From Clostridia bacterium (lineage in GTDB: Bacteria > Bacillota > Clostridia > UBA1381): 45,877 nt of DNA. Below are positions 25,906 through 34,058 of the stretch, one piece after another. Each line of letters starts with the position of its first letter. The stretch's first letter is position 1. The translations under genes were made by a program, and so were the position numbers. The notes under the pieces were generated by a model. That model worked only from the letters and a program-made list of their open reading frames with translations, ran no database searches and was not told the origin of the DNA. The stretch covers positions 1 through 45,877 of the forward strand of contig JAGBHE010000002.1 in assembly GCA_017935675.1 (NCBI GenBank). Reading direction: 5' to 3'.

Positions 25906-27492
25906 TCAGTTAATACTTTCGATAATATCGTCCATGACACCTCTGTCGTTATGATACGCTTCATTATACGCCTCTGTGAGCTCACGTCCACCGGCATCAT
26001 ACCATTCCTTAACGCAGTCATCAAACTTATCAAGCGGCTCCTTACCAACTATAAAGTTGCAGAACCATTTGTCCAGAATAAGCTGACAATTCTCTCCCAA
26101 TTTTTTATGCTCCTGATCCACAAAATAACTTATCCAGCCCGGGGCGACAAACACATTACCCATAACGGCGTATTTATACTGTTCCTCAAAATTATCCGGT
26201 GAATAATAGTTCTGAATTTTCGGAATTGCATAAAATCCGCTAAAGAAGTTTATACCCAAATCACCACAGTTCTCCGGAATATTATACGGTTTTATCATTT
26301 CAACTTTATTATGCTCACCGCGCTTCCAGTTCGTTCCTTCCTCACCGTATTTAAGTATAGCGTAAAGCTCCGGGTCACTCATCATGTCATTTACAATAGA
26401 AACAGCTTTCTTTAACTTCTCCGGATTTTCTTCCAGCTTTTTAGAGAAGGTAGTGCTTGATGTAATTGCGCCGTTACCTTCGTCCTCGATACCGTATCCG
26501 AATGATCCGTCAGGTCCCTTCGGTGCCGGTCCCATTGCTATTTCCGCTTCCGGATTTACCTGTTTGAGCGCCTCATAATGCTCACCGCCCGGTACCATTC
26601 TATACCATGTGCCTGCCGGCATAAATCCAATTTTCCCATTAACCCATTTTTGCTTCAGTAAAGACGAGTCCATTGTAACAAATTCCGGGTCAATCAAGCC
26701 TTCAGCATACCAGCGGCTTAGTGTTTTCAGCGCCTCTTTCGCTTGAGGTCTGACGTTGCCATATACACACTCATCGTTTTCATCAATCATCCATGAGTTC
26801 GGAACTGTTCCATATGCTGCAAAAATAGTTTTAAACACAGACGGAATATTATTCTTTCCCTGATATGTAAGACCTAACGTGTCATCAACTCCGTTGCCGT
26901 CCGGGTCATCATGAACAAAACGGTGGAATGCTTCTTCATACTCATCAATAGTTTCGGGGACTTTATCAATTCCTACATTTTTCAGCCAATCCATTCTCCA
27001 CGAATCGGTGCTTGGATGGCTCTGGTTAGGCTGTAAAAACGGCAATCCGTAGTTCTTGCCGTCAACATTACATGACAACCATACAGACTCTCCATACTCC
27101 TTGCTTGCTTCCATAATATCGGGTGCACATTCCTTCACCATGTCAAACGGAATTTCAGCAAGAAGATTTTGCTTTACATATTCAATAACATAGTAGTTAT
27201 GATCGCGATATATAATATCGGGAATATCTCCTCCTGCAATTCTTGTGTTTAACTGCTGCTGCCATGTGTCACGCTCCAACGGAATGAATTCAAAATCAAA
27301 ATCACTGTAACGCTTCTCAAGCTCGCGTTCCGCCACGCTGCCCTGCTTTACGATTCCCGTCACCCATGCGGCAATCGTTAATTTCTCCTTTCCTGCTGCG
27401 CTCTCCTTGCCATTCGTGCCCGAACATCCGGCTGTGCCTGCGCAAAGCGCGCCTGCCAATGTACATGCAATAAATATTTTCCCCTTTTTCAA
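25906..27492 (-). CDS. ABC transporter solute-binding lipoprotein (family 1, LplA-like)
   Basis: A 528-residue lipoprotein. Translation should start at a TTG at 27492, with AAGGAAGG 8 bases upstream and a short lysine-rich signal peptide whose lipobox is TAGCSG; the open frame extends 26 codons further only because it runs into a dispersed repeat. The mature protein has features of oligosaccharide-binding proteins of the LplA type: DIIYRDHNYYVIEYV, DPDGNGVDDTLGLTYQG (a calcium-loop-like motif seen in these proteins), AAYGTVPNSW and KQKWVNGKIGFMPAGTW. It lies downstream of the two permease genes with a repeat-rich gap in between, which could set its level separately. The likely ligand is an oligosaccharide from the locus substrate. 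Confidence 0.87.
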   Translation of the reverse strand: MKKGKIFIACTLAGALCAGTAGCSGTNGKESAAGKEKLTIAAWVTGIVKQGSVAERELEKRYSDFDFEFIPLERDTWQQQLNTRIAGGDIPDIIYRDHNYYVIEYVKQNLLAEIPFDMVKECAPDIMEASKEYGESVWLSCNVDGKNYGLPFLQPNQSHPSTDSWRMDWLKNVGIDKVPETIDEYEEAFHRFVHDDPDGNGVDDTLGLTYQGKNNIPSVFKTIFAAYGTVPNSWMIDENDECVYGNVRPQAKEALKTLSRWYAEGLIDPEFVTMDSSLLKQKWVNGKIGFMPAGTWYRMVPGGEHYEALKQVNPEAEIAMGPAPKGPDGSFGYGIEDEGNGAITSSTTFSKKLEENPEKLKKAVSIVNDMMSDPELYAILKYGEEGTNWKRGEHNKVEMIKPYNIPENCGDLGINFFSGFYAIPKIQNYYSPDNFEEQYKYAVMGNVFVAPGWISYFVDQEHKKLGENCQLILDKWFCNFIVGKEPLDKFDDCVKEWYDAGGRELTEAYNEAYHNDRGVMDDIIESIN

Positions 27493-27520
27493 ATTAATTA
27501 CCTTCCTTTCAAATTCAATA

Positions 27521-27626
27521 AGGGGCAAAGCCCCGTCATTCAACGTTTCAGTGGGGGATTGTACCCCCACCCCAAAAAAGTAAGTGGAACCCGCCGCCTA
27601 TAGAGGCGGGGACATCTTGCTTTTAG
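27521..27626 (-). repeat. Composite of intergenic hairpins between permease and binding-protein genes
   Basis: Three palindromes in 106 bases: GGGGC-AAA-GCCCC (27522-27534), GTGGGGG-N6-CCCCCAC (27551-27570) and CCGCCT-ATAG-AGGCGG (27594-27609). The last is a variant of the element at 4043-4074. The combination resembles a dispersed intergenic repeat; no gene start or clean terminator is seen in it. Confidence 0.6.
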
Positions 27627-27648
27627 TTATAATATAAAATATTTTTTC

Positions 27649-28557
27649 TTATCCTTTCACTGCTCCAAGCATAACTCCCTTTGAAAAATATTTCTGCACA
27701 TAAGGATATACCAAAACAATAGGTAAGGTGCTGATTATAATCATAGCAGACTTAACACTTTCCTCCGTCGAAACCAAACCTTCGACATCTGATACATACA
27801 TACTTGACTGATTATCTATCAGCATACGTCTTAACAGAACAGGAAGAACATATTTGTCAGGGTCTGTCATATAAATCAATGCGTCAAGATATGCGTTCCA
27901 CTGTACCACAGATACCCATAGGGCAACAGTAGCAAGCACCGGCTTTGACAACGGAAGAATAATCTTCATCCAAATATAGAACTCTCCCGCACCATCAATC
28001 AAAGCCGACTCTACCAGGCTGCTCGGTATAGACTTCATAAAATTCCTTGTAATTAAAATATTATACGCCGACGCCACACCCGGAAGAATCAGCGCCCACA
28101 CGGTATTAAGCAATCCAAGCCCTTTAATTACCAGATATGTAGGAATCAATCCGCCGGTAAACATCATAGTAAACAAGAATATCCATGTAATCCCCTTTTT
28201 GAACGGTAAATCCTCCTTAGACAGCGGATATGCGGTCAGTGACACTATCAGCAGATTTGCCAGAGTTCCTATAACACATCTTACCACACTGTTTTTCAGG
28301 CTGTTCCAAAAGCTCTGGGATTGAAGTATCTGCAAATACGCAGTTATTTCAATTCTTTTCGGCCAAAGGTGCAGTCCCATTTCCATCGCTGACTTTCTGT
28401 CACTTATCGACAGCACAACAGTCTGCCAAAAGGGATATACTGTTATGACAAAAATCATAGGCAAACAAATATATATAATCGCCATCATAACCTTATCCTG
28501 CAAGCAAACAGAATCCTTGATTTTACGTTTTTTCATCATCATTTCTCCCTTTACCAT
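27649..28557 (-). CDS. ABC sugar transporter permease (YtcP-type)
   Basis: A 302-residue inner permease subunit with six predicted membrane spans and the EAA-loop motif in ESALIDGAGEFYIWMKIILPLSKP (its key DGAG and P are conserved), which contacts the ATPase. The C-terminus KGVMLGAVKG is the standard ending of this family. The coordinate uses the first ATG (28557; AAGG 6-7 bases upstream), but the ATGs at 28539 and 28536 have a better-spaced GGGAGA and are real alternatives. It overlaps the partner permease gene by 7 bases. With the solute-binding protein it forms an importer that must borrow an ATPase (MsmX/UgpC type) from elsewhere. Confidence 0.9.
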   Translation of the reverse strand: MVKGEMMMKKRKIKDSVCLQDKVMMAIIYICLPMIFVITVYPFWQTVVLSISDRKSAMEMGLHLWPKRIEITAYLQILQSQSFWNSLKNSVVRCVIGTLANLLIVSLTAYPLSKEDLPFKKGITWIFLFTMMFTGGLIPTYLVIKGLGLLNTVWALILPGVASAYNILITRNFMKSIPSSLVESALIDGAGEFYIWMKIILPLSKPVLATVALWVSVVQWNAYLDALIYMTDPDKYVLPVLLRRMLIDNQSSMYVSDVEGLVSTEESVKSAMIIISTLPIVLVYPYVQKYFSKGVMLGAVKG

Positions 28558-29504
28558 ATACTGCCTTCATTTTCGGTCAGCTTCCGCGATATTGTATTTA
28601 CCGTAATCAACATTATAAGTCCCGTAACGGATTTAAACAACCCGACCGCCGAAGAAAAGCTATATGACATTTCCACAATACCCATTCGGTAAACGTAAGT
28701 ATCAATAATATCCGAAACCTCTTGTACCATACTGTTTTGCATATTGAATACCTGGTCAAAGCCGGCGTTTAAAATATTACCGCACGCCAATATTGTCACA
28801 GTTACAACCAGTGATGTCAGCGAAGGAAGTGTAATATGCCGGATGCGCTGCATACGGCTTGCGCCGTCCATAGAGGCTGCCTCGTAAAGCGTTACATCTA
28901 TTCCCGACAACGCCGCCATATAAATTACGCTGTTCCAGCCTGCTTCTTTCCAGATTTCCGTAATAACAAGCAAGCCTCTGAAAATCTTTGGCTCAGTCAT
29001 GAGCATAACATTATCCAAATTGAGAAGCTTCGCTACAATTCCCGTCGGTGATAATATATTGCTCACCATGCCTGCCACAACAACCCACGAGATAAAATGC
29101 GGAAGATAGCTCACAGTCTGAACCGTCTTTCTCATCCACGTAACCTTGACCTCGTTTAATGCCACTGCCAAAAAAATAGGGAAAGGGATGCCGCAAATAA
29201 GCTTATACATACTGATGATAACAGTATTTTTTATTACATTTAAGCATGTCGGGTCGGAAAACAGCTTTCTGAAATTCTCAAAGCCTATCCATGGGCTGCC
29301 AAAAACACCGGCGGTAAGGTTATAATCCTTAAAAGCAATCATTAGTCCTCCGATAGGCGCATAGTTAAACAGTATAACGCACACCAGAGCAGGAACAAGC
29401 ATTAGATACAGTGCTTTATAACGTACCATACGCCTGAAAATCACATTATTTTCTTTCTTTCTGACAGCTGATCGTCCGGCTGTCCCTGACAAAACTGAGT
29501 TCAT
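28551..29504 (-). CDS. ABC sugar transporter permease (LplB-type)
   Basis: A 317-residue permease with six spans, the first at about residues 32-52 (LMLVPALVCVILFNYAPIGG). The EAA loop is EAASMDGASRMQRIRHITLPSL (core DGAS and LP). It begins 20 bases after the lectin-like protein gene ends, so uptake and surface proteins share a transcript. With the next permease it makes the heterodimeric channel of an LplABC-type oligosaccharide importer. Confidence 0.9.
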   Translation of the reverse strand: MNSVLSGTAGRSAVRKKENNVIFRRMVRYKALYLMLVPALVCVILFNYAPIGGLMIAFKDYNLTAGVFGSPWIGFENFRKLFSDPTCLNVIKNTVIISMYKLICGIPFPIFLAVALNEVKVTWMRKTVQTVSYLPHFISWVVVAGMVSNILSPTGIVAKLLNLDNVMLMTEPKIFRGLLVITEIWKEAGWNSVIYMAALSGIDVTLYEAASMDGASRMQRIRHITLPSLTSLVVTVTILACGNILNAGFDQVFNMQNSMVQEVSDIIDTYVYRMGIVEMSYSFSSAVGLFKSVTGLIMLITVNTISRKLTENEGSIW

Positions 29505-29524
29505 TTATATTGTCAACCCTTTCT

Positions 29525-31129
29525 TTAACGGATTCCCACCGCATCAAAGCTTGTCACATTGTCCAGCGGAATGAGAGTTTCTGTATTCTTCCATCTGAAC
29601 ACCCGAATTTGCGCTGTATCGGGATTGTTAATTTCAAAATCAAATGTAACCGTTCCGACTTTGTTCCTCTCTGCTGAAAGAGCTCCAATCTTCGCGTCCG
29701 TCATTACATCATTTTCATAGAGTGCTGCAATAAGAGTTTCTGTATAAGTGTATCCAAACCCTGTATTTAATGCCTTGCATACCACTCTGACTTTCTTTTC
29801 ACCGGCGATACCGTCGGCACTGATATTACGAAAATGTCCGTTGCTTTCACCCAAAAAGGTAACATCTCTGCGAACAGGTTCTCCGATCCATGCAATCGTA
29901 ATCGGATCAGTCGTTATTTGGGGACCCTGCTTGTAATCGGATGAGGTTGCCACGCTTGATGGCTGTACCATAAGCTTAAAGCCTTGTTTTTGATCAAATC
30001 CGGGTACTGTGCCCGTGATAGTTTTATCTGATGAACATGCATTCCAATCATAAGGAATATTATTGGCTGCATTTATAAACCTGTATCTTGATGCTTGGGC
30101 ATCCTCTGTCCTCGTTGCAGCATAAAATTCATATCCTGCTGTAAATTCGGCATCTATTCCGGAAGCTTTAAAAATTTTATCGCATACTTCGTTCTCAACC
30201 GTAACATTATATGCCACAGGTCTTCCGTCAGTTGCCTTATAAACCGACCAGTCATCGTAGTACATTACATCGGTTCCTTCCGTTTTCAAACCTCTGAGCA
30301 ACGACATTGTTTGACTGACTAATCCTGTTACATCTGCCGAATAAACTGATATACCGTCGATAAATACATTGAGTGTATTATAACGCGTGGCGTCAAATAC
30401 CACCTGATGCCAGCCCTTACTGCGCTTGATCTTTGTAGCCTGCTCCGACACCGGAATTTTTGTATCCTTCAGATAATAACAGTCCTGCGAAATGCTTGTA
30501 TCTACTCCCACAGTCATATTCCATTTCCGTTTATCGGATGCGGTGGCATCATTGCTGCATAAAATTCCGCCCGCGTGAGTTTCCATGTTATCATAAAACC
30601 ACATTTCACAAAGTGTAGCGCCCAAGGCGGAGGCATACGCATTAAAATTACCGGACAATTCGTTTGATACAAGCCCCTTAGAACCGTTTCTTCCTGCATT
30701 CTCCTTTGCCTCAGTCTCGTTTTCAAAATTGTAGATCACTTTATCGTTGTCATAGTGCCTTATCAATACAGAGATACTCTTTGAGCAAAATGTACCATCC
30801 GGATTTTGATAGGTCGCAATAATCTGTGCTGTTCCGCTGGTAATTGCTGTTACTACACCAATCTGACTTACATCAGCTGTCGGAAACATACTTTTAAATT
30901 TAAGATTTTTATTGCTGTTATCAATCTGCTCCCACTCACCGCTTTCTGTCTTACCTTTTACAACAAGCGTCGTTTGAGTAGTACCGATTCCGTAAGATAA
31001 ATTTGTTAAAACAGTATCGTCAAAATTCAATTCCGTATAGACCGTGTTACTGTCCGCCGCAACCGCAATACTAAACATCAGAGTTGTTAGAACCCCCACT
31101 AAAAACATCGCTATTCCTCTTTTTTTCAT
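29525..31129 (-). CDS. Secreted protein with BIG2-like, lectin-like and Ig-like modules
   Basis: A 534-residue exported protein. The ATG at 31129 (MKKRGIAM...) has AAGGAGGA 8 bases upstream and opens a signal peptide ending AVAAD; the 12 residues before it are not needed. Residues about 25-110 resemble a BIG2 Ig fold, about 115-300 a lectin-like sandwich with EMWFYDNMETHAGG, IKRSKGWHQVVFD and VMYYDDWSVY, then Ig-like modules and a C-terminal module with RVFRWKNTETLIPL. The lectin-like block is homologous to that in the SLH protein at 34059-36752. No catalytic residues are evident. It is probably a carbohydrate-capturing protein; it lacks an anchor of its own. Confidence 0.75.
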   Translation of the reverse strand: MKKRGIAMFLVGVLTTLMFSIAVAADSNTVYTELNFDDTVLTNLSYGIGTTQTTLVVKGKTESGEWEQIDNSNKNLKFKSMFPTADVSQIGVVTAITSGTAQIIATYQNPDGTFCSKSISVLIRHYDNDKVIYNFENETEAKENAGRNGSKGLVSNELSGNFNAYASALGATLCEMWFYDNMETHAGGILCSNDATASDKRKWNMTVGVDTSISQDCYYLKDTKIPVSEQATKIKRSKGWHQVVFDATRYNTLNVFIDGISVYSADVTGLVSQTMSLLRGLKTEGTDVMYYDDWSVYKATDGRPVAYNVTVENEVCDKIFKASGIDAEFTAGYEFYAATRTEDAQASRYRFINAANNIPYDWNACSSDKTITGTVPGFDQKQGFKLMVQPSSVATSSDYKQGPQITTDPITIAWIGEPVRRDVTFLGESNGHFRNISADGIAGEKKVRVVCKALNTGFGYTYTETLIAALYENDVMTDAKIGALSAERNKVGTVTFDFEINNPDTAQIRVFRWKNTETLIPLDNVTSFDAVGIR

Positions 31130-31169
31130 TTTTAATTTCCTCCTTATTTTTATTAATATTTTCATATAA

Positions 31170-34058
31170 TTAATCTCTGAATATAACTATTTCCTTTGTG
31201 TTATTCCACATACTTCTGATAAACACAGTATCCATCAAGCTCACATCAGAAAGCCGTGCCCTCTCTATCGTTACACCGTTCCTGGACTTTTGACAAATAT
31301 AAATACTTGTATTGATGGTTCCGTACGCCTTATCATACGCATCGTTAGAGCCATCTCCGTTACAGTTTACAATAAGTGTATTGCCGAACTTTTCCTTTAC
31401 TGTGCCATAAGCTGTGTGCAGCAATGCCATTTTGGTATCAGGTGTAATGTCTTGCGTCTTATTCCACTTTTCTTCAAATTCAGACTCAGACATTCTGAAC
31501 AGCAATCTAAAGGAAATAATTGTATCATAGACGTCGGTAGTTATCTGTATAATATCTCCCGGCTTCAACTCGTCCGCGCGGATATTACTGCTGTCCCACA
31601 AGTCATTACCTCCTATTCCGGTAAGCTCAGGTGAATCAACCAGATATGCCGCCCGTGCACCTTCTCGTACACCATTTATTTGAAGAGCCGCTATATCATC
31701 CTCTGTCACGGTATAGCTCAAACTTTCAACTGCCATAACAGCGCCCGCCGGATCAACGTCCTCCTCTACATTTCTTATCACTATCATATATTTTGCGACA
31801 CGATCCTCTCCTACTTCATAGATACGAAGATGTGAAATATATTCATCGCCCGGATTGGAAAACATCTGTATTGAACCGACACGGAACTGTTTTTTATTCA
31901 CACCGCCGGACACGTCAGATGGCACAAAGAATACCTTTGTATTCTCATTTGCAAACATTCTTGCTCCAAGTGTGTTTTGATATAACCGCATCTGGACATC
32001 TTCCTTTGCGACATAATCAAGCGAAAAATTCTCTTTGTCAAGACCCGCGTATCCATTTTGCGCTGCAAGATTATCCGAAACATATATCTTTTTTATTTTG
32101 TCATCTGCCAGTGTATATCCGATAAGAGCACCACACCTCCTTCCCTCAAACAGCATTGCACTGTCAATTATACCTTTCAGTTCTGTCATTTCCTGTTTCT
32201 TAAAGGTTTTTTTCTGAGTTGTCTTGGCAGATGTTGTATGTATAAGCTGCGGCTTGTCTGTACAGCTGTACCTATGCCATTCTCCTTTATCGTCCAATAG
32301 ATTCATCCACAAAACATCGTCATCTCCGCCTTCGCTTGACAGCGTTGTACCGACAATATATCCAACCTGATATGACGAAGAACTCATAATGCCTAAAATC
32401 TCACCTCTGTGATTAAGTGCATAGGTGCTGCTGCTTCCCAAGGTTAATTCTGATGTATTTGCATTCTCATAGCCATATGCCATCTTATATGTCTTAGAAT
32501 CTATTACAACACTATCATCTGAAATAAATTTCAGCGTTCCCGATACTTTCTCATCGGATATATATATCCTGTAGTAAACCTTTCCATAGGAATCATCACC
32601 TTTAGCAACCGACAAAACTTCTCCGTCCCGGATATCCTCTAAGGTAGTTAACTCTCCATTTCTGTAAATATCAAACACTTCATTGTCATTTTCCTCATCA
32701 AGCTCCAAATATGGAACTGAATCCAGTAATGCCCCGTTTCTGAAAAATACGCGCTTTGTCGATGTATTGATACTGTCTATAACAAAATACTTATAATCCC
32801 AAACCATCACTACATCATATGTACCGTCTCCATCAACCTCGTTCAGTATCATTTCGCCGGAGTGGAGAATAGTGTCTTTGGCAGGTATATCTTTAAATAA
32901 AGAACGGTAAATTCCGTTATACACCACGTATGCGTCCGGCGAAATACGGACTTTCGCACTCTGCGCACCGGAAGCAGCATACGATATTGTGTTATTTTTA
33001 ATTGAATCTATATCACGATCGGTAATCTGTATAGATTTATACTTCTCATCCGCCAATGCAAGCAGAACACTCTGTTCGCCGCTGTCCGGGTCAATACTGT
33101 AGTAAAGTATTATTCTTCTCCCCAGCAAATCACTTGAAGCTTTTTTCTCAGGGTCAAAATACGGTGCACGGTCAACGTAGATTATATCGTCATTCCCGAG
33201 GGAAACACCGTAGATATTACGTCCGTATATTTCGTTTAAAACGCCTCTTTCCTTATAAACATGATATCTCTCAGCCAACAATGTATTCTCGCCATTTCTA
33301 TAAGTTATGCTTATACCGGGAATTGTCATCTCCGCAGACTCCATATCCAAAGCATTATAAACTGTGCTTACCGCTTCACCCAGCGTTACAGCCGAACCGG
33401 GGGACATTTTAAACATTGTGCACAGCTGCGTATCTTTAATGCCCGCAAAGCTTTCTTTTCCTTCGTCAAGCAAATACTGATATTTTAGCGCATATGCCAG
33501 AACCTTTGCAAGCTCCGACGATGTAACCGTTCCATCGGGAATAAAGTATTGGCTGCTTACCCCATCCACAACACCGTTCTGATAAGCAGCTGCAATATAG
33601 GCATAATTAATGTCATCAGAAGCGATATCAATAAAGGGAAGCTGAACATTTCCGCTTAACGGTAAATTCATCAGTTCAACCGCCAAGCGACTGAGTTGAG
33701 CCCTGGTATACGGAGCATTCGGGTTATCCCCCTCCGCATCTGTCACAAGTCCCAAAGCACGCAAAAGCTGATATTTTTCGTCTGCAGCTGTAAAGCTGCC
33801 CGGTATTATTTCGGTGCCGGTATTTTCCGATTCATCCCCCTCAAAGATGAAACCGTCAAGGCCTTCTATCGTATATGCTTTTTTCTCTATATTTGTCCGC
33901 TCCGGCACAGGATACTTAACATTCTCCTCATTGGAGAGGCTTTCTCCGTCTTCAAACACAAAGCCGTCCGGCAAACCCGCATATGCCGACATTACAGATG
34001 TCGCTGCTATAGCTAACGCGGCTGCATAACATATCCCGCGTTTCAATAAATTCATCAT
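31170..34058 (-). CDS. SLH-domain surface protein, paralogue of the protein at 128-2263
   Basis: A 962-residue exported protein with signal peptide ending MSAYAG. SLH-like repeats cover about residues 95-240 (YTRAQLSRLAVELMN, FIDIASDDINYAYIAAAYQNGVVDG, VTSSELAKVLAYAL). The remaining 700 residues are tandem small beta modules with many Tyr, Asp and Ser, like the beta region of the protein at 128-2263. I see no enzyme motif. GGAGGTG lies 8 bases before the ATG, which directly follows the stop of the SLH protein upstream with no gap. Display of the beta region on the wall is inferred from the SLH part. Confidence 0.78.
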   Translation of the reverse strand: MMNLLKRGICYAAALAIAATSVMSAYAGLPDGFVFEDGESLSNEENVKYPVPERTNIEKKAYTIEGLDGFIFEGDESENTGTEIIPGSFTAADEKYQLLRALGLVTDAEGDNPNAPYTRAQLSRLAVELMNLPLSGNVQLPFIDIASDDINYAYIAAAYQNGVVDGVSSQYFIPDGTVTSSELAKVLAYALKYQYLLDEGKESFAGIKDTQLCTMFKMSPGSAVTLGEAVSTVYNALDMESAEMTIPGISITYRNGENTLLAERYHVYKERGVLNEIYGRNIYGVSLGNDDIIYVDRAPYFDPEKKASSDLLGRRIILYYSIDPDSGEQSVLLALADEKYKSIQITDRDIDSIKNNTISYAASGAQSAKVRISPDAYVVYNGIYRSLFKDIPAKDTILHSGEMILNEVDGDGTYDVVMVWDYKYFVIDSINTSTKRVFFRNGALLDSVPYLELDEENDNEVFDIYRNGELTTLEDIRDGEVLSVAKGDDSYGKVYYRIYISDEKVSGTLKFISDDSVVIDSKTYKMAYGYENANTSELTLGSSSTYALNHRGEILGIMSSSSYQVGYIVGTTLSSEGGDDDVLWMNLLDDKGEWHRYSCTDKPQLIHTTSAKTTQKKTFKKQEMTELKGIIDSAMLFEGRRCGALIGYTLADDKIKKIYVSDNLAAQNGYAGLDKENFSLDYVAKEDVQMRLYQNTLGARMFANENTKVFFVPSDVSGGVNKKQFRVGSIQMFSNPGDEYISHLRIYEVGEDRVAKYMIVIRNVEEDVDPAGAVMAVESLSYTVTEDDIAALQINGVREGARAAYLVDSPELTGIGGNDLWDSSNIRADELKPGDIIQITTDVYDTIISFRLLFRMSESEFEEKWNKTQDITPDTKMALLHTAYGTVKEKFGNTLIVNCNGDGSNDAYDKAYGTINTSIYICQKSRNGVTIERARLSDVSLMDTVFIRSMWNNTKEIVIFRD

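Noticed and set aside
27493..27570. N-terminal extension of the solute-binding protein (MGVQSPTETL...)
   Set aside because: It translates the palindromic repeat region and would bury the lipoprotein signal; the TTG at 27492 has a good ribosome site.
27521..27626. Clustered palindromes considered as a CRISPR array or riboswitch
   Set aside because: The units differ, there are no regular spacers, and no known riboswitch core could be recognised.
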